Shown: one piece after another, positions 44,826-54,670 of the stretch | Numbering within the stretch: the stretch's first letter is position 1 | Layout: each line of letters begins with the position of its first letter | From: Pedobacter psychroterrae | Lineage (GTDB): Bacteria > Bacteroidota > Bacteroidia > Sphingobacteriales > Sphingobacteriaceae | Reading direction: 5' to 3' | Assembly: GCF_004331695.1 (NCBI RefSeq) | Contig: NZ_SJSL01000002.1 | Span: 434,001 to 498,000, forward strand | DNA length: 64,000 nucleotides | Position numbers and translations under genes: made by a program | The notes under the pieces: generated by a model | What the model was told of the DNA's origin: nothing | Seen by the model: only the letters and a program-made list of their open reading frames with translations | The model's database searches: none

Positions 44826-46049
44826 TTAGCGCATCATACAGGCGATATTGACAACGGGAGTAAAAGAGGTGGTTTTAAAGTTTTTGTTCATCAGACCTCG
44901 GATTCCATAATTAATGATCACGTTTCGGCTGATGCGCCAGTCGCCACCCACATTAATGGTGTATGGTTGTACAGCGTTCCATCTTACGGTTTCACCGATG
45001 ATGGTAAATCCTACAGGTGGATTAAACACATCATTCAATGCATCGGCAGCGGTCTTCAATGCTTTTCTTTCATGCAGTAGTTCCACAAAAAAAGTATAGA
45101 TGGGCCCGCCATAGCGGATGTTGGCACCAAGACTGAAGAGTGTATTTTTTGCAATAGACTGTTGTGGGGTTTGTTCGCCTGTATCATTGTTTTCCAGCAT
45201 AAAGTCAAGCTGGTCTTCATAAAATGAGGAACGTACCAGTCCCGATAGAAAAAGCTTTTTAGAAATACTCAAGCCACCATTCAGCCAGATGCCAGAAGCT
45301 GTATTTCTATTGACCCTGAGTTTTTTTAAGGTACCTGCGCTGTCGGTCTGGTAAGTATAGATATCGCCAAACGCCAGGTTCAGGTAGGCGTTGTTCCAAT
45401 ACTCCTCATTGTGGATCTTTATCCGTTCATTGATCTCCTGTTGCCTGCGGCTGTTGATACTGAAATATTGCGACTCCAGTTGCTGAAGCTGCAGGCGCAG
45501 TCCGGGCTTTTGCAGAATGTTGGCTGCAGTGTCCAGCTGCTCCTTTACGGTCTTGATGTCCTCATCCACCTTTATGGTTTCTTCCTTGTATTTGACTTCA
45601 ATGTCATCATACATATTGGCCATCAGCGGGTCGCGTTTTCTAAACAAACTAATTTTTGCTGCAAAGCCTATCCGGCGGTCATTTTCTTCATTTTGGACCG
45701 TACCTATAGATACATCCAGAGTAGAAAGGAGCCGCATTAGCGGCGTGGCCTTCCGGTATTTTTCCAGGCTGCGCCTGTTGTAAAATAACTCCCATACAGG
45801 CTGCGCCTGAAGCGCCAGGTTGGGGCTTACCTTCCATGACTTAAAAGACCAGTCTACCTTAAAGTCCTTAATGTCAGAAAGGTTGGTTACCTGTGCCGGA
45901 CTTACGCCCATCAGGTCGAATACTGGGGAAGCAGGAATGCTAAATTCTTTTGGGCTTGTTTTTTCATTAACCGCGTTAGTTTGCTGGGCCGCAGCACTAA
46001 TGCTAATGAGACTAAATGAGGTAAGTAAAATAGATAATGTAGTTTTCAT
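44826..46049 (-). CDS. Putative outer-membrane protein of unknown family
   Basis: The 407-residue protein has a signal peptide (SFSLISISAAAQQ) and an N-terminal soluble segment, then a central coiled-coil-like region (TIKVDEDIKTVKEQLDTAAN, LQLQQLESQYFSINSRRQQE). The last 200 residues alternate hydrophobic and polar residues, as in beta-barrels (GIWLNGGLSISKKLFLSGLV), and the chain ends NIACMMR, not with an aromatic. It precedes the lipase gene in the same direction and may help present or export it; this is inference. Confidence 0.6.
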   Translation of the reverse strand: MKTTLSILLTSFSLISISAAAQQTNAVNEKTSPKEFSIPASPVFDLMGVSPAQVTNLSDIKDFKVDWSFKSWKVSPNLALQAQPVWELFYNRRSLEKYRKATPLMRLLSTLDVSIGTVQNEENDRRIGFAAKISLFRKRDPLMANMYDDIEVKYKEETIKVDEDIKTVKEQLDTAANILQKPGLRLQLQQLESQYFSINSRRQQEINERIKIHNEEYWNNAYLNLAFGDIYTYQTDSAGTLKKLRVNRNTASGIWLNGGLSISKKLFLSGLVRSSFYEDQLDFMLENNDTGEQTPQQSIAKNTLFSLGANIRYGGPIYTFFVELLHERKALKTAADALNDVFNPPVGFTIIGETVRWNAVQPYTINVGGDWRISRNVIINYGIRGLMNKNFKTTSFTPVVNIACMMR

Positions 46050-46147
46050 AAAAGCTGACTAATGATCAGCTGTAAAACTACCGGCTTATGAAACGGGCTA
46101 CAATCGCCAATTATGGTGAAGCGTTATGACGATAACCAACCAGGAGG

Positions 46148-46780
46148 TCAGGAAATGATTTTTTTACGGAAAGCCAGTGAAAGCGCTTCACCCAAGCTGT
46201 TCACCTGCAGTTTTTGATAGATCTTACGGATATGAGAATGTACGGTCTCATAAGCGATATAAAGCCGTGCGGCAATCATTTTATAGCTCAGACCCTCGCT
46301 TAACAATTGAAGGATCTCTTTTTCGCGCAGGCTGAGGTTGAATTCGTCATGGTCAGAATGATTGGAAGTGAAGTAATTGATCACCTTGCGTGCTATTCCC
46401 GGTGTCATGGGGCTGCCTCCGGCCATGGCTTCTTCAATAGCTTCAATGATCTTCAGTGGAGCCGCATCTTTGGTCAGGTATCCCTGTGCGCCGGCTTTAA
46501 GGCTCTGAAAAATGCGTTCTTCATCGTCAAATATGGTCTGCATAATGATCACCACCTTAGGCAGGATTGTCCTGATCTGTTTCGCGGCTTCAATGCCATT
46601 TATAACTGGCATATCTATATCCATCAGGACCAGGTCAGGCAGGCTTTTTTGCAGTTTAAGCCCAATCTGTTCTGCATCTTCAAAAACACCGGTTACTTCA
46701 ATGCCCGGCGAGCCGTCCAGCAACATATACAAACTGTTCCTGATCCTTTCATTGTCATCAAAAATTGCTACTCTTGTCAT
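46148..46780 (-). CDS. NarL/FixJ-family response regulator
   Basis: The ATG giving MTRVAIFDDNERIRNSLYML is used (210 residues); a start five codons upstream is also possible. The receiver has Asp54 in LVLMDIDMPVING; the LuxR HTH is LREKEILQLLSEGLSYKMIA, then YETVHSHIRKIYQKLQ. It lies 64 bases behind a membrane histidine kinase gene on the same strand, its likely partner. Confidence 0.92.
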   Translation of the reverse strand: MTRVAIFDDNERIRNSLYMLLDGSPGIEVTGVFEDAEQIGLKLQKSLPDLVLMDIDMPVINGIEAAKQIRTILPKVVIIMQTIFDDEERIFQSLKAGAQGYLTKDAAPLKIIEAIEEAMAGGSPMTPGIARKVINYFTSNHSDHDEFNLSLREKEILQLLSEGLSYKMIAARLYIAYETVHSHIRKIYQKLQVNSLGEALSLAFRKKIIS

Positions 46781-46844
46781 TTTATGAAAGTACACATTAA
46801 TTAAACTTTAAATCCTGTCCTGACATCACCAAATATGGTTAGCG

Positions 46845-48191
46845 CTAGATTTCAGATACTGGAACTTTTATCAAAATCTCTGTTCCCTGTCCCATATCGC
46901 TTTTGATAGTCAATGTACCATTGATGTCACTGATACGTTTTTGTATATTCTTTAAACCATTGCCATCGGGCCTGTCGGTCTGGCTTCCCATCCCTTTACC
47001 GTTGTCGGTAATTTTAATCTGCATTAAGCTCGCGACGATGCCAATATGCAAGCTTATGGCATTGGCATCCGCATGTTTGAGGGCATTATTGATGCCTTCT
47101 TTTAGGATAAGGAAGATGTTCTTATTTTGTACAAGGGTAAGGGTTTCCATTGCTGCCTGCTCATCCGCAATCATTAGCAGTTTTATTTCTTTTTCTACAC
47201 ATAGCGGTTCTGCATATTGCCTCAGGCGGTCTATCATTTGTCCGAAAGTAGAGTTCATGGGTTGTATGAACCAGATCGTGTCTTTCATTTCTCCGATCAC
47301 TTCAGCTGCGGTGGTCCCGATCATCCTGAGCACTTGTGCTGCCGAGGCTGGTTGAAGCTCCAGTTTTTGCCGCGCAATTTCACTGTAGATGGAAATACTG
47401 CTAAGCCCCGCGCCAATATTGTCATGGAGATCTGCAGAAAGTTTGGACTGCATGGAACTCAGATTGGTACGCAGGATATCTGTTTGCCGCAATTGCCCGA
47501 TTAGTTCCTGTTGCGTATCAATTATCTCCTGCTGAATGTGTTTATTCTTGATCACTAAACCGGTATTTAGCAGCAGCAATTCAATCAGGATAGCAAGTTC
47601 GAGCCCCACATAGACTGCCATATTTTTTTCTCCGAGCTGACCTGTGCAAAAAGCGTATACACTCCCCGACAGGCCTCCAAGGGTAACACATACACTTCCT
47701 ACTACTAGGAAATTATTAAGCAGGTTGCGCTGGCGCAAAAGTTTATACATTAACGGTCCGGCGAGTCCTGTGATCAGGACTGTGACAGCCAGGTAAATGG
47801 ATGAGGAGATCTGGGGACTTAGCCCCAATGGGATGATGATGCATTTTATGACTATATACGCCATGAAGATCCATTCCAGCCTTAGTGTAGCTTTATAGAT
47901 ACCCGGTTGATTTTCTTTAAGGTTCAGGAAGTGATATCCGAAACGGATATACATCCAGAAGGCAAATATGATAAGGGGCTGGTCCAGGTATTCTTCGGCC
48001 ATGCCACTTATGTGGAATGGTAAAAATGGAGAATTTGCATCTATCCTGATCACCAGGAAGAGCAAAGTACAGCCCATATAGGTGATGTAATAGAGATAGT
48101 CCTTCCGTCTGAATACATACCACTGGAGCAGCATAAAAATAAACTGGTAACACATGGTGCCAATTAGCAATGCATGTAGCAGATCAAGCAT
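46845..48191 (-). CDS. Membrane sensor histidine kinase (HisKA_3)
   Basis: With the ATG at 48191 the 448-residue protein starts MLDLLHALLIGTMCYQFIFM and has about seven membrane helices, like 7TM-DISM sensors but without the extracellular domain. The HisKA_3 domain follows: phospho-acceptor His256 in SADLHDNIGAGLSS, and the HATPase has LILKEGINNALKHADA and DNGKGMG. An in-frame start 19 codons upstream is less likely. It probably phosphorylates the regulator at 46148. Confidence 0.9.
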   Translation of the reverse strand: MLDLLHALLIGTMCYQFIFMLLQWYVFRRKDYLYYITYMGCTLLFLVIRIDANSPFLPFHISGMAEEYLDQPLIIFAFWMYIRFGYHFLNLKENQPGIYKATLRLEWIFMAYIVIKCIIIPLGLSPQISSSIYLAVTVLITGLAGPLMYKLLRQRNLLNNFLVVGSVCVTLGGLSGSVYAFCTGQLGEKNMAVYVGLELAILIELLLLNTGLVIKNKHIQQEIIDTQQELIGQLRQTDILRTNLSSMQSKLSADLHDNIGAGLSSISIYSEIARQKLELQPASAAQVLRMIGTTAAEVIGEMKDTIWFIQPMNSTFGQMIDRLRQYAEPLCVEKEIKLLMIADEQAAMETLTLVQNKNIFLILKEGINNALKHADANAISLHIGIVASLMQIKITDNGKGMGSQTDRPDGNGLKNIQKRISDINGTLTIKSDMGQGTEILIKVPVSEI

Positions 48192-48348
48192 AAGCGTAGC
48201 AATTAGTGCTAGTTGGATTTTTGAGTGGCATGAGGTTAAATATAACAAAGAATCAGTATATTTATTTAAGCCCTAAATAAAATATTAAAATTAGATTAAT
48301 GGAGAATAAACTAAGTATTGATATACACAAGTAGCTATCAATTCTATA

Positions 48349-48447
48349 GGAGTATCGCTTGTTTTTTTGGTTTTGAGCTCGGCGCTAATCGGAATTGCGA
48401 GATTTATGAAAAGCAGAACCAACGAAATAGCGTAACTCTTGGCTGAT
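48349..48447 (+). pseudogene. Possible remnant of an FtsX/MacB-type permease
   Basis: The frame from 48349 reads GVSLVFLVLSSALIGIARFM, then KSRTNEIA and a stop at 48433. This looks like the last helix of an FtsX-like ABC permease and its RTKEI motif; with a frameshift the next bases give TLG as in KTLGA. It has no start and no neighbours of that type, so it is at most a decayed fragment. The rest of the 258-base spacer (48192-48449) shows nothing else. Confidence 0.3.
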
Positions 48448-48449
48448 GT

Positions 48450-50738
48450 TTAGGGCTTGTCAGTCATGTGCAGTTCCAGTTTTCCTCCCTTTATTACATC
48501 TGTGAAGCTTATTTTATTTTCTTTTAGCACATGTCCATTCAAACTGGCTGATTTTATATAAATGTTTCTCGAAGAGTTGTTATGTGCCTCAATGATGAAC
48601 TCTTTTCCAGGGTAAAACTTATTGTCCAGTTTAATTTTTGCATACTTAAACAGCGGACTGGTGATGTCCAGTCTCAGATCAGGAGAAGTTCCTCCATTCA
48701 TCTCAAAGAGTCCAAGCGAACTCATCACAAACCAAGCGCCCATTTGGCCTTCATCTTCATCTCCATTCCATCCAACGTATGGAGAATCGTCATAAAAAGT
48801 GTCCAGGATCTTTCGCGTGTAATATTGCGTCAAATGTGGTTTTCCTGCATAATTGAAAAGGTATGCTGCTTGCATGTTTACCTCATTGCCATGATTGATG
48901 TAGTATTCAGCAGATTGCTCCATGGTACGGTCCAGCGCATGCGCAGCAAACTTGTGCTGCTCTGATTTCTTAAATCCGGTTTCCAGCCTGCTCATGAAAA
49001 GACCTGGCCCGGTAAATTTAACCAGTCCGGGAATATCATGAGGTACGTACAATGAATACTGCCATGAATTGCCCTCCACGAAGTGCTTCACTGAAAACAG
49101 GTCGAAATTATTGATGAACGAACCCGCTGCTTTCCTGGGTACAACATACTTCAATTTAAGATCAAATGCATTCTTCCAGTTTTGAGATCGCTTCAAAAAG
49201 AAATCATATTCTTTCTTTTTATGCACAATTTTGGACATCTGCGCTACGCACCAATCGTCAAAGGCATAGTCAAGTGTCTTGGATGCTGCACCTTTTTCGA
49301 CAGGGACATACCCATTTTTGGCGTATTCTGCTATTTGCGGATTACCAGGATGTCCACCGCCTACGGGCTGCGGCTCTACCTCCACGTTTTTCTTCATAGC
49401 AGCATAGGCAATATCAGCATCATCTTTCATGATTCCCTTTAGATAGGCACTGGTCATCAATGCCATCTCATGCGATCCTTCCATAATACCCGAATATTCA
49501 ATTCCGGTCGGGCCTTTAGAAAGCCAGCCGGTTTTCTCGTACATCTCCAATTGGGTGCCTACCATTTGGACCACCGTTTCCGGTGAGCTGAGCGTCCATA
49601 AGAGGTTGAGGTTCCAAAATGTATTCCAGTAAGCATCGCCCCCGATCATAGCTTTTCTGTGTGCAGGCAACTGCTGCACATTTTCAACAGCATCGGTATA
49701 TTTGCCATTTACATCACTCATGATCATCTTACCTGTAAAGCAGCGATATAAATTGGTGTAGAATTTTACTTTGTCTGTCTCAGAATCACCTTCCACTTCA
49801 ATTGTTTTCAGGAGATTGTTCCATACTTCCCGGTTGTACTTCACCAGCGCATCAAAGTCCCAGTCAAAATCTTTCAGTTCAGTTTTTAAATTAAGCGCTG
49901 CCTGGTCCAGGCTTACAAATGAAATGCCCGTCCTTATCAGGACCTGTTCTTCCTTTGAGGTAGGGTAGGTTACGTAGGCACCAATGTCCTTGCTGCCTGA
50001 AATCTCTTTGCCTTCAGGTAGTTCTTTTTGATCCATATATCCCTTAAAGTCTTTGAAGGGTGTACTAAACTGCATCACAAAATAGAGTGTGTATTCATTA
50101 AACCAGCCTGAATAGGATTTTGCGTAACCCCTGATTTCAGTATTACTGACCTTCGTGATCCGGGCGTCTTTCAGTTCATAGGCATATTCCGCAGGAATGT
50201 TCAGCTGTATCATGATCCTGTTGGAACTATCATTAGGTAGAGAATACCGCTGAACACCTGTTCTTTCCGTAGCTGTTAGTTCGGCTTTGATGTGCGAATC
50301 AATCAGGTCAACTGCATAATAACCGGGCGATGCTTTTTGTCCATCAGGTCTATATCTAGAATGATATCCCGCATTTGCACCTTTAAAGGGCTCGTCGGGG
50401 CTACCAGGTTTAAGGGCAAGGTCGCCATTGGTGGGCATAGTGAGCAATCCGGCCATGGTCCAGCCGTGAAGGTGACTAAAACCGTGGATGCTTCCCACAG
50501 AATATTCATAACCGCCCTGCCATACATTGCCCTGGTTATCAGGACTCAATTTTACCATGCCATTGGGCATTGTTGGTCCAGGAAACAACATCCACCTTGA
50601 ATTTGAAGTGCCAATAAAGGGATCTACATAATCTATTGGTTCTTTTTTCTGAGTATAACCGGAGAAAGCCGCTCCTGTCATGACCAGCATGAAAAGTATC
50701 ATCCCGAATTTAGCATGCAGTTTATTATGTAGGTACAT
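48450..50738 (-). CDS. GH92 family alpha-mannosidase
   Basis: The 762-residue exported enzyme (signal peptide to about residue 30) has the GH92 hallmarks: YVDPFIGTSNSRWMLFPGPT, MPNGMVKLSPDNQ, GGYEYSVGSIHGFSHLHGWT, and the C-domain VGWNGDEDEGQMGAWFVMSS, LGLFEMNGG. GH92 are calcium-dependent inverting exo-alpha-mannosidases that act on N-glycans or mannans. The start fits a promoter at 50768-50797. No transport genes sit beside it. Confidence 0.93.
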   Translation of the reverse strand: MYLHNKLHAKFGMILFMLVMTGAAFSGYTQKKEPIDYVDPFIGTSNSRWMLFPGPTMPNGMVKLSPDNQGNVWQGGYEYSVGSIHGFSHLHGWTMAGLLTMPTNGDLALKPGSPDEPFKGANAGYHSRYRPDGQKASPGYYAVDLIDSHIKAELTATERTGVQRYSLPNDSSNRIMIQLNIPAEYAYELKDARITKVSNTEIRGYAKSYSGWFNEYTLYFVMQFSTPFKDFKGYMDQKELPEGKEISGSKDIGAYVTYPTSKEEQVLIRTGISFVSLDQAALNLKTELKDFDWDFDALVKYNREVWNNLLKTIEVEGDSETDKVKFYTNLYRCFTGKMIMSDVNGKYTDAVENVQQLPAHRKAMIGGDAYWNTFWNLNLLWTLSSPETVVQMVGTQLEMYEKTGWLSKGPTGIEYSGIMEGSHEMALMTSAYLKGIMKDDADIAYAAMKKNVEVEPQPVGGGHPGNPQIAEYAKNGYVPVEKGAASKTLDYAFDDWCVAQMSKIVHKKKEYDFFLKRSQNWKNAFDLKLKYVVPRKAAGSFINNFDLFSVKHFVEGNSWQYSLYVPHDIPGLVKFTGPGLFMSRLETGFKKSEQHKFAAHALDRTMEQSAEYYINHGNEVNMQAAYLFNYAGKPHLTQYYTRKILDTFYDDSPYVGWNGDEDEGQMGAWFVMSSLGLFEMNGGTSPDLRLDITSPLFKYAKIKLDNKFYPGKEFIIEAHNNSSRNIYIKSASLNGHVLKENKISFTDVIKGGKLELHMTDKP

Positions 50739-50756
50739 TCTGGTATTTTGTATTTA

Positions 50757-50768
50757 GTATGTACATAC
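50757..50768. promoter_or_regulatory. Palindromic operator at the GH92 transcription start
   Basis: GTATGTACATAC is a perfect 12-bp palindrome that touches the -7 box and covers the expected transcription start, a typical repressor position. TATGTACATA-like operators are known for GntR/LacI-type sugar regulators. Confidence 0.55.
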
Positions 50769-50797
50769 AAATTTAGTGCTTTAAAGGTAAAAAGCAA
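50768..50797 (-). promoter_or_regulatory. GH92 gene promoter
   Basis: On the minus strand TTG (50797-50795), a 19-base spacer and TAAATTTG (50775-50768) match the consensus in full. The leader to the ATG at 50738 is about 25 bases. Confidence 0.7.
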
Positions 50798-50813
50798 GAA
50801 TATCTGCTTGATA

Positions 50814-51659
50814 TTATATACTGGCCGTCCGGTTGCTTCCCTTGCCTGATTTTTTTTGGCTCTTTCTTTTCGGGTTTGGCACAGCTGGTATAGGTTGTGC
50901 CAGTTTTCTGATATAAATATGCTTGGCATTGCCCTTTCCGCTTTCCCGCTCATCTACCTCAAACCGGTTGATGCTTTTGATTAAGGGCAATAACTTGGAA
51001 AACCCGTAATTTCGTGAATCGAAATCTGGTTTTTTCTTCATCATCAAACTGCCCAGATCGCCCAGATAGGCCCATCCATCTTCGTCTGCGAGGTCAGTAA
51101 TACTGTCTGCAAAGAGTTTGATGGTCTCAGGATCTACCTTGCTCAGCGGTTGGGTTTCCTGGGTTTTGGTGCTTGCTGTAGTAGTTGTTACCGCAGCGTC
51201 CTCAGACTGCATTGGCTTGGGTTTCAGGATCTCGATATAGATAAATTTATCACAGGCGGTAATAAAAGGTGCCAGGGTTTTCTTTTCACCAATGCCGATC
51301 ACTTTCATTCCGGCCTCACGAAGCCTGGTAGCCAGTCGTGTAAAATCGCTGTCACTGGATACAATACAAAACCCATCTACCTTTCCCGTGTATAAAATGT
51401 CCATTGCATCAATGATCAGCGCGCTGTCACTTGCGTTCTTCCCTTGCGAATAGCTATACTGCTGAATGGGTGTAATGGCATTTTCGAGCAGTACCTTTTT
51501 CCATCCGGAGACGGTAGGCTTGGTCCAGTCGGCATAGATCCTTTTGAAGGTAGGTGTGCCATATTTGGCGATCTCTTCAAACATCTCTTTGACATTGGCA
51601 TACGGCACATTGTCTGCGTCAATCAGTACGGCAAGTTTTAGGTCCCTATCGGTTTTCAT
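50814..51659 (-). CDS. NYN-domain (LabA/DUF88) protein with OST-HTH/LOTUS domain
   Basis: The ATG giving MKTDRDLKLAVLIDADNVPY is used (281 residues). The NYN domain (about 8-150) is a PIN-like nuclease fold with acidic residues Asp14, Asp16 and SSDSDFTRLA. A linker and an OST-HTH/LOTUS domain follow (VDPETIKLFADSITDLADED, YGFSKLLPLIKSINRFEVDE), and a basic tail. These proteins are thought to act in RNA metabolism. Confidence 0.87.
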   Translation of the reverse strand: MKTDRDLKLAVLIDADNVPYANVKEMFEEIAKYGTPTFKRIYADWTKPTVSGWKKVLLENAITPIQQYSYSQGKNASDSALIIDAMDILYTGKVDGFCIVSSDSDFTRLATRLREAGMKVIGIGEKKTLAPFITACDKFIYIEILKPKPMQSEDAAVTTTTASTKTQETQPLSKVDPETIKLFADSITDLADEDGWAYLGDLGSLMMKKKPDFDSRNYGFSKLLPLIKSINRFEVDERESGKGNAKHIYIRKLAQPIPAVPNPKRKSQKKSGKGSNRTASI

Positions 51660-51815
51660 TGGGTTTTGCATGGGTAGTAATGTAATAGAATTTAAAGGTA
51701 GGTAATATATTACTATTACTTTTCAGCATTTTTACCACTGATAAATTTGTTACAGATTTCATAGCCGATAGCTGGCTGATTAGCTTAAATTTACGGTGTA
51801 ACACACATTGATCAA

Positions 51816-53750
51816 ATGAAAAAAAATACCCTTGCGTTTTTACTGCTCCTGCTAATATTTCCTGCAGCCGGAGTCCATGCACAAAACGGCTATTTGCAAA
51901 ATGCTTTTCAATCAGCCGGTGGAGGGGCGATACTTAGCAATATTAGCAACTGGCGCCAGCGGGAGAAAAAAGCCATACTGAGCGGTATTGCTGAGTTGCC
52001 TGAGCATGCAAAGCAGGACCTGGTACGCGCTGCAGATGAAGCGCTCAAACAAAATTGGACTGCCATACGCTTATCAGATTATGCCGAATTTAAAGAGAAT
52101 GGCAACAGGGTCAATTTCGAACATCTTTATCTTAGCCGCAGGTCTAAGTTATCTGTGCTTTGCGCAGGAGAACTCGTTACAGGTAAAGGCAAGTACCTTC
52201 CTGAAATAATTGACGGCATCTGGCTGATGCTGGAAGAAAGCACCTGGGTGCTGCCAGCGCACCTTTACACCAAACAGGTCAACTTCCCTGATCCTTCAAA
52301 CCCGGTTATAGACTTGTTTGCTGCAGAAACTGCAGCCCATCTTGCTTGGGTCAAATTGCTGCTCGGTGAAGAACTGGACGCAGTATCTCCTGTATTGACA
52401 AAAAGGATTAGTGAAGCACTCCAAACCAGGCTTTTGCAACCCTATCTAGCTACTAACAGTTACTGGTGGATGGGTCTCAAAAATCAGCGTAAACAAAATA
52501 ACTGGAACATCTGGATCAATTCCAATGTGCTCAAGGTGGCGGCGTTAACAGAAGACGATGCCGAACTCCGCATTGCATTAATTACTAAAGTGATCAGAAG
52601 TGCCGACAGGTTTATCGATGACTATCCCGCAGATGGAGGATGCGACGAAGGACCAGCTTACTGGAGTGCCGCAGGTGGCTGTCTGGGTGAGTTCCTGGCT
52701 GTGCTTACAAGAATTTCATCAGGAAAGCTGGACTGGTCGCAAAATGTGTTGTTTAAGAACATCGGTGCTTATATCTATAAAGTACATATAGCTGGAAATC
52801 GCTTTGTGAATTTTGCAGATGCACCAGGTGCCATCCTTCCAGATCCGGGAAGGGTGTATAATTTTGGTGAAATGTTTGATGATGATAAAATGAAGCATTT
52901 TGCGGCCTACCTGGGTTCTATATCCGGCGGCCCCTCAGGGTATCTTGGAATAGGTTCTATTGTTAGCTTTGCCAATAATGTGCGGGTTAGCAAGGCCCTG
53001 TCTACCATCACACCAATTGCTCCTTTGCCAATGCAGAACTGGCTGCCCGATCTGCAGATTGTAAACCTCAGGGGTAAGGAAGGGGATTCCAATGGATTAA
53101 CATTCATGGCAAAGGGTGGTAACAATGGGGAAAGCCATAACCACAATGATGTCGGTAATTTTATGGTCTATAAAGATGGAGATCCGGTACTGATAGACCT
53201 TGGTAAAGGAACTTATACGAAACAGACCTTTAGTCCGGACCGCTACAAGCTATGGTATACGCAATCGCAATGGCACAATTGTCCCATCATAAATGGAGCA
53301 GACCAGCAAGCGAGCGAAACTTTTTCAGCTACTGCTGTTAAATTTACTAAAGGAAAGGCCGCTGATGTATTTACGATGAACCTTGCTAAAGCCTACCCGG
53401 CGGCGGCTGCTGTGAAAAGCTGGGTCAGGCAATTTACCTACCGCCCTGCACAGCAGGAGTTGATATTGAAAGACAGTTACCAGTTATCGGGTTATCATGC
53501 AGCCTCATCGCTGAGTTTTGTGGCATGTCGACTTCCTGTAAAAGAAAAAGAGGGGATTATCCGTCTTTCATCCATCTCTGGTAAGTTGTTATCGATGAGT
53601 TACGATCCAAAATTGCTTTCCGCCACCATTGAAGAGCAGTTGGTAGATGATACTTCCATTGCAGGCGTGTGGGGGAAGTCGGTATACCGGATTAAATTAA
53701 CAACCATTGGTAAAAACCTTAAAGGTGACTACAGCATAAGGATTCGATAA
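51816..53750 (+). CDS. Heparinase II/III-family polysaccharide lyase
   Basis: The 644-residue exported protein has a signal peptide (cleaved near HA-Q22), an alpha/alpha-toroid half (residues about 60-380, with NNWNIWINSNVLKVAALTED and DDYPADGGCDEGPAYWSAAG) and a beta-sandwich half with the hallmark NNGESHNHNDVGNFMVYKDG. It cleaves uronic acid polysaccharides by elimination; the exact substrate is not clear. It leads an operon-like row with the esterase and NUDIX genes. Confidence 0.88.
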   Translation: MKKNTLAFLLLLLIFPAAGVHAQNGYLQNAFQSAGGGAILSNISNWRQREKKAILSGIAELPEHAKQDLVRAADEALKQNWTAIRLSDYAEFKENGNRVNFEHLYLSRRSKLSVLCAGELVTGKGKYLPEIIDGIWLMLEESTWVLPAHLYTKQVNFPDPSNPVIDLFAAETAAHLAWVKLLLGEELDAVSPVLTKRISEALQTRLLQPYLATNSYWWMGLKNQRKQNNWNIWINSNVLKVAALTEDDAELRIALITKVIRSADRFIDDYPADGGCDEGPAYWSAAGGCLGEFLAVLTRISSGKLDWSQNVLFKNIGAYIYKVHIAGNRFVNFADAPGAILPDPGRVYNFGEMFDDDKMKHFAAYLGSISGGPSGYLGIGSIVSFANNVRVSKALSTITPIAPLPMQNWLPDLQIVNLRGKEGDSNGLTFMAKGGNNGESHNHNDVGNFMVYKDGDPVLIDLGKGTYTKQTFSPDRYKLWYTQSQWHNCPIINGADQQASETFSATAVKFTKGKAADVFTMNLAKAYPAAAAVKSWVRQFTYRPAQQELILKDSYQLSGYHAASSLSFVACRLPVKEKEGIIRLSSISGKLLSMSYDPKLLSATIEEQLVDDTSIAGVWGKSVYRIKLTTIGKNLKGDYSIRIR

Positions 53751-53794
53751 CAATCTTTTATTTATCTTGCAACTGTACCATATAAAAGAATACT

Positions 53795-54655
53795 ATGAAA
53801 ATCTTTATGAGCCCTTTTTTAAGAACCAGCTATTGCAGTATCTTGCTGATGGCATTCCTGCTGGTTAGCAGTGATAGCAAGGGTCAGGCGGCTGATTTTA
53901 GCAGGACTAACAACATCTTCTATTATCCTGATTCAAATACTGTGAAAGACACTTATATCAAATCGCAATGCCGCCTGGATATCTACTATCCTAAAAATGT
54001 GAAAGACTTTGCAACCATTGTATGGTTTCACGGAGGGGGGATCACTGGAGGTGGAAAAGAAATTCCACGCGAGCTAATGGATAAAGGCGTTGCGGTGATT
54101 GGGGTGGGGTATCGTTTGTCGCCCAAGGTCAAAGCACCAGCCTATATTGAAGATGCAGCAGCAGCAGTAGCCTGGGCATTTAAGCATGTGGAACAATATG
54201 GCGGCAATAAAAAGCTCATCTTCGTGTCAGGCCACTCAGCAGGAGGCTACCTGGGTACGATGCTAACTTTAGACAAGCAGTATTTAAGTAAATACCAGAT
54301 AGACGCCAACAGCATTGCCGGACTTATCCCTTTTAGCGGACAGGCCATAACGCACTTTACCGTAAGGCAGGAGCAGGGAATCAAAGAACTTCAGCCCACC
54401 ATTGACAAATATGCACCTTTGGCACATATAAGAGCAGATGCACCTCCGATGCTGATCATTACCGGAGACCGGGAAATGGAATTATTGGGCAGGTATGAAG
54501 AAAATGCCTATCTAAACAGGATGATGAAACTGGCAGGGAATAAAACGACCAGGTTATATGAACTCCAGGGTTTTGATCATGGAGGCATGGCGCTTCCGGC
54601 CTTTCCGCTATTGTTGAAGGAAGTAGCCCAGCTCAAAAAAGAAATCTTAAAGTAG
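53795..54655 (+). CDS. Exported alpha/beta-hydrolase (esterase)
   Basis: The 286-residue protein has a signal peptide and the hormone-sensitive-lipase-like layout: oxyanion motif HGGG at 79-82, nucleophile Ser148 in SGHSAGGYLG, an aspartate in ITGDREMELLG and a histidine in GFDHGGM. It could deacylate sugars, which fits the lyase gene 44 bases upstream. Substrate unknown. Confidence 0.88.
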   Translation: MKIFMSPFLRTSYCSILLMAFLLVSSDSKGQAADFSRTNNIFYYPDSNTVKDTYIKSQCRLDIYYPKNVKDFATIVWFHGGGITGGGKEIPRELMDKGVAVIGVGYRLSPKVKAPAYIEDAAAAVAWAFKHVEQYGGNKKLIFVSGHSAGGYLGTMLTLDKQYLSKYQIDANSIAGLIPFSGQAITHFTVRQEQGIKELQPTIDKYAPLAHIRADAPPMLIITGDREMELLGRYEENAYLNRMMKLAGNKTTRLYELQGFDHGGMALPAFPLLLKEVAQLKKEILK

Positions 54656-54670
54656 TCAGGGAGGTATTGG

